This document shows, in pieces, positions 53,178 through 61,454 of a DNA stretch of 64,000 bases. A model generated the notes under the pieces. That model made no database searches. It was not told the origin of the DNA and saw only the letters and a list, made by a program, of their open reading frames with translations. Both the position numbers and the translations under genes were made by a program. Location: NCBI RefSeq assembly GCF_000235505.1, contig NZ_JH379027.1, forward strand, positions 1,441,122 through 1,505,121, given 5' to 3'. Position 1 is the stretch's first letter; every line of letters starts with the position of its first letter. The DNA comes from Hungatella hathewayi WAL-18680. GTDB taxonomy: Bacteria > Bacillota > Clostridia > Lachnospirales > Lachnospiraceae.

Positions 53178-53804
53178 ATGGAAAGGGAGACAAGAGAGAA
53201 ATATACCGGTCCGGAAGAAACGGGCCGGTCCCCCAGTGGATTTGCCCCCAGTGAACCGGCCGGCAGAAGAAAGAAACCGCCCCGGAAGAAATGGCAGTAC
53301 GCAGCCGGGCTTCTGGCCCTTGGCATCTTCTGCATGGCAGGGGCAGCGGGCGGGGTATACCTAAGCCGGGCGAAGGGGCCGGAGAAACCGGAGGGCCTGG
53401 CCTACGAGGCCAATATCGTGATGGGCGACATCCCGGGAAAGACAAAAGAAGAGAGACAGCGGGAACTGGACTCCATGGTTGAGGAAGGAATGATCGCCAT
53501 GTCCATTAACGCAACCCCGTCAGGGAAGGCCGCCGGAGCCAGCCGGGGGATCAACTGGCTAATTGAAAACCCGTCAAACCAGGGAAAACTGATCCGTGTA
53601 GAGGTGACTCTGGATGAGACGGGGGAGAAGATTTATGAGACAGGGGCGATTCCTCCGGGAAGCTATGTGGCAGAAGCCCCTCCGGATGTGAAGCTGGAGG
53701 CCGGCGTTTACGAGTGCACTGCCATGTTCTATGCCTATCGGGAAGAAACCGAGGAGTACATCGGCCAGGCGGCGGCAAAACTGAAGCTGACACTGCTGGA
53801 ATGA
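53178..53804 (+). CDS. Exported beta-sandwich protein, tandem paralogue 2 (208 aa)
   Basis: A charged cytosolic start (~35 residues) is followed by a TM helix (YAAGLLALGIFCMAGAAGGVYL) and a domain matching paralogue 1: ERQRELDSMVEEGMIAMSINATP, INWLIENPSNQGKLIRVEVTL, YETGAIPPGSYVAEAPPDVKL and AGVYECTAMFYAYR...YIGQAAAKLKLTL. It starts 12 bases after paralogue 1. Function unknown; a membrane-anchored assembly component is inferred. Confidence 0.78.
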   Translation: MERETREKYTGPEETGRSPSGFAPSEPAGRRKKPPRKKWQYAAGLLALGIFCMAGAAGGVYLSRAKGPEKPEGLAYEANIVMGDIPGKTKEERQRELDSMVEEGMIAMSINATPSGKAAGASRGINWLIENPSNQGKLIRVEVTLDETGEKIYETGAIPPGSYVAEAPPDVKLEAGVYECTAMFYAYREETEEYIGQAAAKLKLTLLE

Positions 53805-53820
53805 GAGGAGGGAGGAGTCA

Positions 53821-54483
53821 TTGAGAAAAAGAAAAGCCCTGATGATGGCAGGGCTGGCGGCCCTGCTGCTGGTCAAAAGCCATGCAGAACCGGCGTATGC
53901 AGCGGGGGCGGCAGAGACCAGCCAGGCGGAGTTCCGGGCGGAAGATTTGTCAACTGATGTGCCATCCGAATTAAAAGGCACCATCAAGGTGGAACTGATA
54001 TCCGTGGAACTGCCGGTGGGAGGATTGGAGTTTGAAATAGACCCGTCTCTGCCCTTCAGTCCGGGAAGCCCGGGAGAGCAGATTAAAAGTCCGTCGATCC
54101 AGATATCCAACCATTCTGTGGTGCCAGTCCAGCTGGAGATCGCCCAGGTGCCGGAGGTGAAGGAGGAGGACGTGGTATATACGCCAAAGTTTGGAGGAGG
54201 CCCGGAGCAGAAGTTCCGCCTTCTGGGGAAAGTATCGGAGGTACAGGCCCCCGGCGCGGCCATTTTAGTGCTTGGGACGGAGGGGCAGACGTACCGGAAT
54301 GAGGCAGATTTCGAGCAGTATGCCATCTTGCCGGGAAGAGAGAACATCCCGGTCACCAGGGTGGAGGCCTGGGGAAGCCGGAAGCTGAAGCTGTACGGAA
54401 AGGTGAACCCAGACTTTTACGGAGCCTTCCAGTTCACGGTAACCCCTACATTAAAGATCAGTACAGTCCATGTGGCTGAATGA
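53821..54483 (+). CDS. Secreted protein of the 'PSEL...EIDP...VTPT' type, member 1 (220 aa)
   Basis: A signal peptide ends near EPAYA-AG. The mature part begins VPSELKGTIKVELISVELPVG...FEIDPSLPF and ends FQFTVTPTLKIS. The next gene product has the same landmarks (APSELTGYIAISNI...FDIDPNT; FTVTPTFTIS), so they are paralogues. TTG start with a run of GAGGAGGGAGGAG just upstream. Overall all-beta secreted protein, likely cut by the operon signal peptidase. By analogy only, such sets recall TasA/SipW-like matrix fibres. Confidence 0.75.
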   Translation: MRKRKALMMAGLAALLLVKSHAEPAYAAGAAETSQAEFRAEDLSTDVPSELKGTIKVELISVELPVGGLEFEIDPSLPFSPGSPGEQIKSPSIQISNHSVVPVQLEIAQVPEVKEEDVVYTPKFGGGPEQKFRLLGKVSEVQAPGAAILVLGTEGQTYRNEADFEQYAILPGRENIPVTRVEAWGSRKLKLYGKVNPDFYGAFQFTVTPTLKISTVHVAE

Positions 54484-54549
54484 TAGAAGAGAAGCAGATA
54501 CCAAAAGGAAATCAAGAGAAACCCAAAAGGAAACGAGGAGGAAGAGAAG

Positions 54550-55206
54550 ATGAATAAGAGGTTGAAAAAGGTAACAGCATTGGCTATGGCAGCAGGAATG
54601 GCAGTAACCGGGAATTCCGCTGCCTATGCGGCGGCCCCGGCAGCCGGAGCCACGGTGGAAGAAACAGTAACGGTAAATGCCAGCACCGGCTCCAATGCGC
54701 CGTCGGAGTTGACCGGATATATTGCAATATCCAATATTAATGTGGTCGTGCCAGTCAAGGCCGGTTTTGACATTGACCCGAACACCGCGACAAATTTGAC
54801 GACGGGGCATGGAAGAATACAGAACCAGGCGAGCAATTACACGATAACAAACAATTCCCAGTTAAAGGTAAAGGTAAAAATCAGCAGTGTGGCTTCCACA
54901 GTGGTTACCTTGACCCAAACGGAGAACGAGGCCCTGAACAACTCTAAGAATCTAATGCTTTCCGTGAGAAAGAAAGGCGCTGCAGCCCCTGCAGTTGCGA
55001 CATCGGGAGACTGGCTGTTACAAAGCGACATCAGCAACTATAAACTGGACGGCACATCAAGCGAGTGCATCCTGGAGCCAACTGGGGCAGCAGGAGGTGC
55101 TGACAAACTTGATATGGAACTGTTTGGAATCACAGGAGCAGGCTGGACCGGAAGCGGAGCGACATTTACGGTAACCCCAACCTTTACCATCAGCCTGGCC
55201 AATTAA
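54550..55206 (+). CDS. Secreted protein of the 'PSEL...DIDP...VTPT' type, member 2 (218 aa)
   Basis: A clear signal peptide (KVTALAMAAGMAVTGNSAAYA-AA) is followed by an Ala/Thr/Val-rich mature protein with APSELTGYIAISNINVVVPV, FDIDPNTATN, ITNNSQLKVKVKISSV and the end FTVTPTFTISLAN. Low in charged residues and Cys-free, typical of fibre or shell subunits. Its C-terminal half matches the truncated protein at the window start. A GGAGGAAG site precedes ATG. It may be the major secreted product because it has the most pilin-like composition; this is inference. Confidence 0.8.
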   Translation: MNKRLKKVTALAMAAGMAVTGNSAAYAAAPAAGATVEETVTVNASTGSNAPSELTGYIAISNINVVVPVKAGFDIDPNTATNLTTGHGRIQNQASNYTITNNSQLKVKVKISSVASTVVTLTQTENEALNNSKNLMLSVRKKGAAAPAVATSGDWLLQSDISNYKLDGTSSECILEPTGAAGGADKLDMELFGITGAGWTGSGATFTVTPTFTISLAN

Positions 55207-55243
55207 GGCAGGATACAAGAACGAGAGAAAAGGAGAAAACCAT

Positions 55244-55438
55244 ATGGCAACCAGAATCCCATGCACCCCCTTTGGCAAGAAAATGAAGATCGCCATGGTC
55301 GAGCAGGATATCCCCCAGCAGGAACTGGCGAGACGGTTAGGCCTTGCCAATTCCACCGTCAGTGATATCATTTACGGCCGGAACCAATGCGAGAAAACAA
55401 AGAAACGAATCGCCCAAATCCTTGGAATTAATGGGTAA
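55244..55438 (+). CDS. Small XRE-family HTH protein, paralogue of the 349-543 product
   Basis: A 64-aa single HTH (QQELARRLGLANSTVSDIIYGR), nearly identical to the protein at 349-543, with changes mainly near the ends (ERTKERIAETLGIQG versus EKTKKRIAQILGING). It lies 37 bases after the secreted-protein gene with an AAAGGAGAAAA site. Last gene of the operon before a terminator, so it may feed back on the operon or on its duplicate. Confidence 0.87.
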   Translation: MATRIPCTPFGKKMKIAMVEQDIPQQELARRLGLANSTVSDIIYGRNQCEKTKKRIAQILGING

Positions 55439-55456
55439 TAAAAAAATAATAATCAA

Positions 55457-55491
55457 GGGCATATGCCGGGAAAACGGGGTATGCCTTTTTT
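55457..55491 (+). terminator. Terminator of the surface-protein operon
   Basis: A GGGCATA...TATGCC stem with inner CC/GG pairing, followed by T6. Confidence 0.75.
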
Positions 55492-55619
55492 GATGCCTGA
55501 AAATGGGGGTGAACCTGCCTGATTTTGTCTAAAATTGCCTTGTACATGCATTTTATCATTGATTTTTTGTGCAATTGAGACTATGATAGTAAAATCAGAA
55601 AATGAAGGAGATGGTATGT

Positions 55620-57278
55620 ATGCAGGAGTTTTTAGCAGGGTTGAGTCAGGAGACGGAGGTTCTGCTGGTTCTTTCCATCATTCTCTTTGCAGGATTTGTG
55701 ATGACAAGGCTGACGAACACGTTGAATCTGCCGAAGGTGAGCGGGTATATTCTGGCGGGGATTTTGATAGGGCCTTATGGGCTGAATCTGATTCCCATGA
55801 AGATTATCAACTCCATGGGGTTTGTCAGCGACTTGGCTCTGGCATTTATCGCATTCGGGGTGGGGAAATTTTTTAAGCGGGATGTGATGAAGAAGACCGG
55901 GGGAAAGATTATCACGATTACCGTCTTTGAGGCGTTGACGGCGGGAGTGCTGGTGACGTTGTTTATGCGGCTGGTATTTCATATGGACTGGGATTTCGCG
56001 CTGATACTGGGAGCAATCGCCACGGCCACGGCGCCGGCCAGCACCATGATGACCATCAACCAATACAAGGCGAAGGGGGAATTTGTCAACACGCTGTTAC
56101 AGATTGTGGCCCTGGACGATGTGGTGTGTCTGCTGGCATTCAGTATTGTGGCGGCGGTGGCAAGCGGCCACGCGGCGGGGAGTCTGGCGATTTCGGATGT
56201 GGTGATGCCCATCGTGTTTAATCTGCTGGCGCTGCTTTTGGGATTTTTCTGTGGGTATTTTTTGAGCAGGCTGCTGATACCCACCAGAAGTAAGGATAAC
56301 CGGCTGATACTGGCGATTGCCATGCTGCTGGGAATATCCGGGATATGTGCGGCAGTCAACATATCGCCCTTGCTATCCTGCATGGTGTTTGGGGCGTCCT
56401 ATATCAATCTGACCAGCGATAAGAAGCTGTACCGGCAGATTAATAACTTCAGTCCGCCGGTGATGTCGGTGTTCTTTATTGTGTCGGGGATGAACCTGGA
56501 TGTGCGGGCGCTGGCGACAGTAGGCGTTGTGGGGGTCAGCTATTTTATCGTCCGGATTGTGGGAAAGTATCTGGGGACCTATATCAGCTGCGCGCTGACG
56601 GGGACCAGCAGGGAGATACGAAACTACATGGGGCTGGCGCTGATACCGCAGGCCGGTGTGGCGATTGGTCTGGCGTTTCTGGGACAGAGATTGCTGCCGC
56701 CGGAGACAGGGAAGCTGATGCTGACCATAATACTGTCCTCGTCGGTGCTCTACGAGATGGTGGGGCCCATAAGCGCTAAGGTGGCGTTGCTGCTGTCGGG
56801 AAGCATTTCCGGGAAGGATATTCTGGATAAGATGGTGGTGACGGGGCAGGAGGAGCAGGAGGAACAGGAAGGACAGGAAGGGCAAGAGGAACAGGAGAGG
56901 AATTCCGGGCAGGATGAGGAGCAGGAGGAGATAGAGACAGAGGAGAGCGACTCTGATTCCGGTGAAGAAGAGGGTGAAAAATTAGCCTGTTGCGAAGCAG
57001 ATATGGATGGGAATGTGAATGAGAAGAATTCTGTCGGGAATGAGGCTGACAATGAGGAAGATTCTGGCGGAGACGAAGCTGGAAATCAGGGAGATTCTGC
57101 TGAAGATGGGGCTGGCAGTGAGGAAGACAGCGGGCACGAGTTGACAAACTACATTCGGGAAATGTCCCAGGGAGTGGACGAACAGGATGAGTTTGATATC
57201 GAACAGGACCTATTGTCGGAGAAGCAGGAAAAATGTAAGAAGGGTGGAAAAGGGAAGAAACAGGGAAAGAAGAAATAG
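55620..57278 (+). CDS. CPA2-family cation:proton antiporter with long acidic tail
   Basis: A 552-aa protein. The first ~395 residues hold about twelve helices of the Na+/H+ exchanger type: LPKVSGYILAGILIGPYG, ILGAIATATAPASTMM, VALDDVVCLLAFSIVAA, FFIVSGMNLDV and GLALIPQAGVAIGLAFLGQ. It should exchange Na+ or K+ for H+. The C-terminal ~150 residues are not a TrkA-type domain but a low-complexity cytosolic tail of Glu, Gln, Asp, Gly and Ser ending in a Lys-rich GGKGKKQGKKK. AAGGAG lies 10 bases before ATG 55620; the ATG at 55602 precedes it and lacks a site. Confidence 0.88.
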   Translation: MQEFLAGLSQETEVLLVLSIILFAGFVMTRLTNTLNLPKVSGYILAGILIGPYGLNLIPMKIINSMGFVSDLALAFIAFGVGKFFKRDVMKKTGGKIITITVFEALTAGVLVTLFMRLVFHMDWDFALILGAIATATAPASTMMTINQYKAKGEFVNTLLQIVALDDVVCLLAFSIVAAVASGHAAGSLAISDVVMPIVFNLLALLLGFFCGYFLSRLLIPTRSKDNRLILAIAMLLGISGICAAVNISPLLSCMVFGASYINLTSDKKLYRQINNFSPPVMSVFFIVSGMNLDVRALATVGVVGVSYFIVRIVGKYLGTYISCALTGTSREIRNYMGLALIPQAGVAIGLAFLGQRLLPPETGKLMLTIILSSSVLYEMVGPISAKVALLLSGSISGKDILDKMVVTGQEEQEEQEGQEGQEEQERNSGQDEEQEEIETEESDSDSGEEEGEKLACCEADMDGNVNEKNSVGNEADNEEDSGGDEAGNQGDSAEDGAGSEEDSGHELTNYIREMSQGVDEQDEFDIEQDLLSEKQEKCKKGGKGKKQGKKK

Positions 57279-57340
57279 AGAAATTGGGAAGAAGAGGCGG
57301 TCATGGCGGCCGCCCCTTTTTCTGCTCCGGAGTCCCGGAA

Positions 57341-57607
57341 TTACACCCTGTCCCTGGCTATGGCATCTTCGTCCGCCATGGACAAATCATCAAACAGGGA
57401 AGAATCATAGAATTCCCTGAGTGTTACGCCAAGACCGGCACAGAGCAGAGTGACAGTGCTGCTCAGGGAGTTTTTTGATTTCCCGTTTAAAATGTTTTTG
57501 AGGGTGGTTGGTGAGACCGCCGAGTCGCAGGACAGACGGTATTTGGTGATACCCTTTTCCTCTAATAATTCGGCAAGCCGCATGCGGGTCGCATCCCCTG
57601 TGGTCAT
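57341..57607 (-). CDS. XRE-family HTH regulator (88 aa)
   Basis: A small Cro/C1-type DNA-binding protein: MRLAELLEEKGITKYRLS, SAVSPTTLKNILNGKSKNS, and LLCAGLGVTLREFYDSSLF, the common end of this group. ATG 57607 has AAGGAG upstream on the minus strand; the open frame begins at 57661 without a site. It is transcribed away from the 58-aa ORF at 57851 and could control it or itself. Confidence 0.85.
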   Translation of the reverse strand: MTTGDATRMRLAELLEEKGITKYRLSCDSAVSPTTLKNILNGKSKNSLSSTVTLLCAGLGVTLREFYDSSLFDDLSMADEDAIARDRV

Positions 57608-57850
57608 TGTGTTTCCTCTCCTTTCTGTCTGGTTGATGGTTGCAAGAGGAGTATAATACAAGGTTACTGCTTCCGTTTGAAATTGGAAAAATTGACATGT
57701 ATTTTCGTATTATTTGTTCGCAGATTTACTCTTGTCTGCATATGGAAGAAATTACCAGCACAATTTTATCCGAATTACTTGTAATTTTTCCCATTAACGG
57801 GTATTGTATGAAGTGGATATTAACCATATCAAAAAGGAGGTTTTTGAAGC

Positions 57851-58027
57851 ATGGGAGGACGCGAAATTGGGACGACAACGGTATGTCAATATCTGAATAC
57901 CAAAAAAGAGGCAGTGCGTCTTAAGGATGTCGGAAACTGTTCCGGCAGATGCACCAAGCAGGTTTATACGGCTGCCAAAGAGAGAACGTCCATACATATG
58001 GTTTCCAGATTGAAAATGGAACAGTAA
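57851..58027 (+). CDS. Small ORF encoding a 58-aa Cys-containing peptide
   Basis: Missed by length filters but well framed. AAAAAGGAGGT lies ~11 bases before ATG, there is no in-frame stop for 58 codons, and a terminator stands 18 bases after the stop. The peptide starts MGGREIGTTTVCQYL, contains VGNCSGRCTKQ and ends SRLKMEQ. It has three Cys, is basic, and shows no signal peptide. It could be a small regulatory protein, a metal-binding peptide or a peptide-natural-product precursor. No modifying enzyme is nearby. Family unknown. Confidence 0.6.
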   Translation: MGGREIGTTTVCQYLNTKKEAVRLKDVGNCSGRCTKQVYTAAKERTSIHMVSRLKMEQ

Positions 58028-58044
58028 GTAAACAAAAAGAACAT

Positions 58045-58080
58045 TTCCCAATCACTGTCATGGTGACTGGGAATTTTTTT
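58045..58080 (+). terminator. Terminator after the 58-aa ORF
   Basis: An 11-bp stem TTCCCAATCAC/GTGACTGGGAA with one mismatch, then T7. Confidence 0.8.
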
Positions 58081-58224
58081 ATCATATAGAGAGCGAACTT
58101 TGTTATAAAAGCAGGTTGATTTTTGGGATAATGAGTTGATAATGTGGATTGTTTCCGCTTATGTATAACAGTATACTAAACACAAGCCGTGAGACATAAA
58201 CGGATTAGCGGAAAGGAAACGGAC

Positions 58225-59574
58225 ATGGCTGAGACAATACAGCGTCATGACTATAAGCAGATGCTTAAGCTGGCCTTCCCGATATTTATTGAAATTATGC
58301 TGAGGACGCTAATGGGCAATATTGACCAGTTTATGCTGAGCCGGTATTCATCCACAGCGGTAGCCTCGGTGGGGAATGCAAACCAGGTTATGAATATGAT
58401 GATTTTGGTGCTGAATGTGGTCTGTGTCGCATCCACCATCATCATCGCCCAGTATATCGGAGCTGGAAAAAGGGAAGAACTGTCACAGATTTATTCCATC
58501 TCGATTTTTTTAAACATTGGTTTCAGCCTGATTCTGAGCGTAGTAGTGTTGTTTAGCCGGCCGATTTTGGAACTGATGAGAGTCCCGGAGGAACTGAAGG
58601 AAGCGACACAAAGTTATTTTATGATTGTAGGCGCCGCATTTATTCTGCAGGGAATATCAATGTCATTTTCGGCAATTTTCAGAAGCAATGCACTGATGAA
58701 GGAGATTATGTCGATTTCTATTTTCTCTAACCTCTGTAATGTGTTTGGAAATTTGATTTTGATAAATGGAGCCGGTCCCATACCGGCACTGGGGGTCAGG
58801 GGCGCGGCGTTCTCCACGGTGGGAAGCCAGTTTATCAGTGTATGTCTGATTCTGTATTTGTACATCAAACGGGTGGGTGTCAAGATTAAAATTCAATATA
58901 TTTTGAAAGGGAATGCAGGGAAAATAAAAAATACTGTTTCGCATCGGGATTCCGGCAGCGGGAGATTCTATTTCCTACAATGTCATGCAGTTAGTAATGC
59001 TTTCCTTTATCAACCGCTTTGGGGCGGCGGCATCCTCCACAAAAGCCTATGTGGGTATGATAGCGATTTTTGTCTATATGTGCAGTTCCGCTGTGGCGCA
59101 GGCGACGCAGATTAAAGTTGGATATGCCATAGGAGCTGGGCAGGAGGAACGGGCTAAAAGGCTGGTGATGAAAAGCGTAAGGACATCGCTGCTGCTATCC
59201 TGTACGTTTGCGGTTCTGCTGTATCTGGGAAGCAATACGGTGTTCTCGATTTTCACGCAGGACCCGGAGATTTTAAAACTTGCCAAATCGGTAATGAAGA
59301 TTGATATGTTTCTGGAGGCCGGGAGAGCGGTAAACATGGTCATGGTAAGCTCACTTTTGGCTGCGGGGGATACCAAAACCCCGCTGGTATGTGGAATCCT
59401 CTCCATGTGGTGCCTGGCGATTCCAGCAGGATATCTGCTTGGTGTGGTGATGGAACTGGGAATTACCGGTGTCTGGATAGGCTTTGCCGCCGATGAGTGG
59501 TGTAGAGCCATTGCTTTCTTAATCAGGTGGAGAAGCAATGCATGGCAAAATAAAAAATCCGCTTTGCGGAATAA
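58225..59574 (+). pseudogene. MATE-family transporter gene with two frameshifts
   Basis: The first ~240 codons read as a MATE transporter (QMLKLAFPIFIEIMLRTLMGNIDQFMLSRY). After the A6 run at 58926-58931 the frame is lost; one extra A would restore KIKKILFRIGIPAAGDSISYNV and the second half (IKVGYAIGAGQEERAKRL). At its end, a second A6 run (59552-59557) again lacks one A: with it, the protein would stop at TAA 59572-59574; as read, it runs into the next gene. The restored length (~450 aa) is normal for MATE. Either a decaying gene or sequence errors at homopolymers. ATG 58225 has GAAAGGA upstream. Confidence 0.8.
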
Positions 59575-59596
59575 GATTTATAAAAGGGGAAAAACA

Positions 59597-60455
59597 ATGA
59601 GACTGTCAACATCAATCAATTTAATGGACCCAGTATGCGGGGAGTACGGAAAAATATCAGCCGAGGAGTGTTTGAGAAGATGCCGTCAGTCTGGATTCCG
59701 TGTGATGGACTTTAACTTTTTTGTACCAGGAACGTCCAGGCATGCCCATGAATGAGGATAACTGGGAAACATGGCTTCACGATATCCGGAAGTATTCAGA
59801 CTGGCTGGGATTGGAATTTTCACAGACCCATCCCAATTTTTTTGAGATGTTTAACCCGGATACATCCGGTTATGAGTGGAATCAGGAGAAGGTCAGAAGA
59901 GGAATTATCGGAAGTGGAATTTTGGGGGCGAAATGGGCGGTATTCCATATCGGTACCGTCTGCAGGGCGGATGGAAGCATTGATGATGAGGAATCATTGA
60001 AAGCAAATGTAGAGTACCTGCGCCCGCTCTTGAAGCTGGCTCATGAACATGGAGTAGGACTGGCATTTGAAAATCTGGGCGCCAATTCATTCGCCAGGAT
60101 ACCTGAGAATTTAATCCGTCTGGTAGATGAACTGGATGACGATGCGGCGGGTATCTGCTGGGACTTCGGCCATGCTAACATTATGAAGCTGAATCAGACT
60201 GAGAGTTTAAGAAAGATAGGAAAACGCTTAAAAGCAACTCACATTGCGGACAATCATGGGGAGATGGACGAGCATCTGCCGCCATTCTTTGGGAACATCA
60301 ACTGGAAGGAAATGGTACATTGCTTAAGAGAAATCGAATATGAGGGCGATTTCACTTATGAGATTCAGAATATTACAAGAAATCTGCCGGATGAACATAG
60401 AGACACACTGATACGCTATTTTGTGGAACTTGGAGAGTATACACTTTCCTTGTAG
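59597..60455 (+). pseudogene. Sugar-phosphate isomerase/epimerase (xylose-isomerase-like TIM barrel) with a frameshift
   Basis: Starts at ATG 59597 after AAAAGGGGA (TSINLMDPVCGEYGKISAEE). After DFNF the frame breaks in a T6 run (59717-59722); removing one T joins it to LYQERPGMPMNEDNWETW and the rest (~285 aa). Motifs of the AP endonuclease 2 family appear: GLAFENLGANSFA, GICWDFGHAN, KATHIADNHGEMDEHLPPF and YEIQNI. It probably converts a sugar brought in by the ABC importer encoded next. As read, it is broken near codon 42. Confidence 0.78.
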
Positions 60456-60516
60456 CATGAAGAAAGGAGGCACTAACAAAGCGTGTCCGGCTGAGAAAAT
60501 GGAGGATGAAAAAGGG

Positions 60517-61443
60517 ATGGAGGATATTGTGATAGCAAAAAAGAAAGGGAGTTTTTTCAGGAAGGTATATAAGCAGAGACAGTTATTCCTGATTATGGCC
60601 ATACCGCTGTTGTTCTATCTGCTGTTTGAATATGTGCCTATGCTGAAGGTTCGATGGGCATTTACCAATTTTGGAGAAGTTCCTGCCTCTCAGATTGAAT
60701 ATATTGGGTTAGATAATTTTAAGAGACTGCTGGGCTCAGCATCATTTATGAATGCGTTTAAGAATACCTTAATCATCAGTGCGATGAAACTGGTTGTTGG
60801 TTTCCCAATTCCCATTATCCTGGCACTGATGCTCAACGAGGTGACTTCAAGGCACTATAAGAAGGTGACCCAGACTATCATCTATTTTCCACATTTTCTT
60901 TCCTGGGTTGTAATCGGAAGTATTTGGTTTCTGATTCTGGCTCCGCAAAACAGTATCAATGCCCAGCTGGCAGAGATGATGGGGAAGCAGCCAGTGTATT
61001 GGTTTGCCAGCAAGGAGCATATCAGAGAACTGCTGGTATTGACCGATGTGTGGGCTGGAGCGGGGTATTCGGCCATCGTTTATCTGGCCTCCATGACTTC
61101 CATTGACCCGACGCTCTATGAGGCGGCCAAGATGGACGGTGCAGGAAAGCTGAAACAAATTTGGCACATCACACTGTCCATGATTAAACCAACCGTTGTG
61201 GTGATGCTGATTTTCCAGCTGGGAAAAATCCTCAATATCTTTGACCAGGTGTTGGTTATGGCATCCCCGGTAGTATATGAAACTGCGGATGTTGTCCAGA
61301 CGTATGCGTACCGGACCGGAGTCTCTGAGATGAAGGTTGGATATGGCATGGCAGTCAGTGTCTTTAAAGCAATAATCAGCTTTGGCCTTGTAATGATTAC
61401 AAATCATATAGCCAAAAAGATAGATGATGAAGGAATTTTCTAA
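60517..61443 (+). CDS. ABC sugar importer permease, LplB/YteP type
   Basis: About 308 aa with six helices: LFLIMAIPLLFYLLFEYVPM at the start, LVVGFPIPIILALMLNEVTSR, and the EAA loop YEAAKMDGAGKLKQIWHITLS. It pairs with the permease encoded next. Several starts are possible; ATG 60517, 10 bases after GGAGGA, or GTG 60529, 5 bases after GGAGG, are the best, while the frame opens at 60421. It follows the isomerase gene. Confidence 0.88.
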   Translation: MEDIVIAKKKGSFFRKVYKQRQLFLIMAIPLLFYLLFEYVPMLKVRWAFTNFGEVPASQIEYIGLDNFKRLLGSASFMNAFKNTLIISAMKLVVGFPIPIILALMLNEVTSRHYKKVTQTIIYFPHFLSWVVIGSIWFLILAPQNSINAQLAEMMGKQPVYWFASKEHIRELLVLTDVWAGAGYSAIVYLASMTSIDPTLYEAAKMDGAGKLKQIWHITLSMIKPTVVVMLIFQLGKILNIFDQVLVMASPVVYETADVVQTYAYRTGVSEMKVGYGMAVSVFKAIISFGLVMITNHIAKKIDDEGIF

Positions 61444-61454
61444 GGAGGGTGCAG

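Noticed and set aside
58189..59115. A complete 308-aa MATE-like protein
   Set aside because: The last ~60 residues are out of frame with the family; the true second half continues in another frame after an A6 run.
59721..60455. Isomerase starting at TTG 59721
   Set aside because: No ribosome site there; the family N-terminus and a good site are at 59597 in another frame, so a frameshift is the better explanation.
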